Source: Aulostomus chinensis (Eukaryota > Chordata > Actinopteri > Syngnathiformes > Aulostomidae). Taken from it: a stretch of DNA of 64,000 nucleotides. Every line of letters starts with the position of its first letter. The first letter of the stretch is position 1. The translations under genes and the position numbers were made by a program. The notes beneath the pieces were generated by a model that saw only the letters and a program-made list of their open reading frames with translations, was not told the DNA's origin and searched no databases. The stretch is from assembly GCA_037954235.1 (NCBI GenBank), contig JBBMOA010000040.1, positions 206,559-270,558 of the forward strand. The letters are read 5' to 3'. Of the stretch, positions 63,879 to 64,000 are shown piece after piece.

Positions 63879-64000
63879 GGTTGAACCTTGACTGAAAACT
63901 CACTTTGAACAAAAGTTTTGGATGTTTTGTATCACAGGTCACAAATAGTGTTTTCTCAGCGAGAGAAGGCCAAAATGAACACTTCATGCAGAACTCCTGT

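Larger units (their letters stand above)
1..64000. repeat. Satellite DNA array, ~187 bp monomer, head to tail
   Basis: The phrase CCTGTATTTTGA recurs at 175, 362, 549, 736 and 923, exactly 187 bp apart, and this spacing holds with small indels to the end of the window. Every monomer has the same order of landmarks: ACTCACTGAAATCC, a TATGCATC block, TTCAGGTTGAAACTTGAC, GTTATGGC, TCACAGGTCAC, CTCAGCGAGAG, GAACACTTCATGC. All copies face the same way; I saw no inverted copy and no interruption by unrelated DNA. A hand count of a consensus monomer gives 71 G+C in 187 bases. Tandem AT-rich monomers near nucleosomal length with higher-order structure are typical of animal centromeric or pericentromeric satellites; centromere function itself is inferred, not shown. 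No coding sequence is supported anywhere. Confidence 0.98.
58626..64000. repeat. 5835 bp HOR, copy 2 (cut by window end)
   Basis: This repeats 52791-58165 at +5835, including all the rare marks listed for copy 1. The window ends in the GGTTGAACCTTG monomer (63879), so at least 460 bp of the unit lie outside. Near-identity over more than 5.3 kb shows a very recent duplication, unless it is an assembly artefact. Confidence 0.93.

Noticed and set aside
1..64000. CRISPR-like array, because of regular direct repeats
   Set aside because: The whole 187 bp unit is repeated with no unique spacers, and there are no cas genes. It is satellite DNA.

Overview
The whole window is one block of eukaryotic satellite DNA. 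A monomer of about 187 bp is repeated head to tail from base 1 to base 64000, roughly 340 times and always in the same orientation. The array enters and leaves the window in mid-monomer, so it continues on both sides. I see no protein-coding gene, RNA gene, transposon, CRISPR array or unique sequence. A hand-counted consensus monomer is 187 bp with 71 G+C bases (38% GC), close to the spacing of one nucleosome plus linker. This is the usual picture of a centromeric or pericentromeric satellite of an animal. I cannot name the species from the sequence. The length resembles several fish centromeric satellites, but length alone is weak evidence.

Layout. (1) 1-27.9 kb is the most uniform part: monomers carry GATGAA after the CTGTATTTT motif, and the array is a mosaic of local higher-order repeats (HORs) built from a few recurring monomer types (spacings of 4, 6, 7, 8, 14 and 20/21 monomers). 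(2) 27.9-44.0 kb has other monomer types (TTAAGGC, GAAATAAAG, CTAGCTG, GAATGCC markers) and a 36-monomer (6729 bp) long-range duplication. (3) 44.0-49.8 kb is more diverged (GAGGAAAACTG type, with interleaved sub-types). (4) 49.8-52.8 kb is the most diverged, with two copies of a strongly divergent dimer. (5) 52.8-64.0 kb is two consecutive copies of a 5835 bp HOR that look almost identical, the second cut by the window end.

The most notable structure is a divergent ~370 bp dimer (here called B+C) found eight times, in two flavours, embedded in ordinary monomers and carried along by the large duplications. Other points of interest are a 48 bp collapsed monomer with about 20 bp of unfamiliar sequence inside the 5835 bp unit, a CpG-containing core (CAGCGAG) kept in the ordinary monomers and in the C half while other positions drift, and patchwork differences between duplicated segments that look like short gene-conversion tracts. 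The short open reading frames present are by-products of the repeat and are not annotated as genes.
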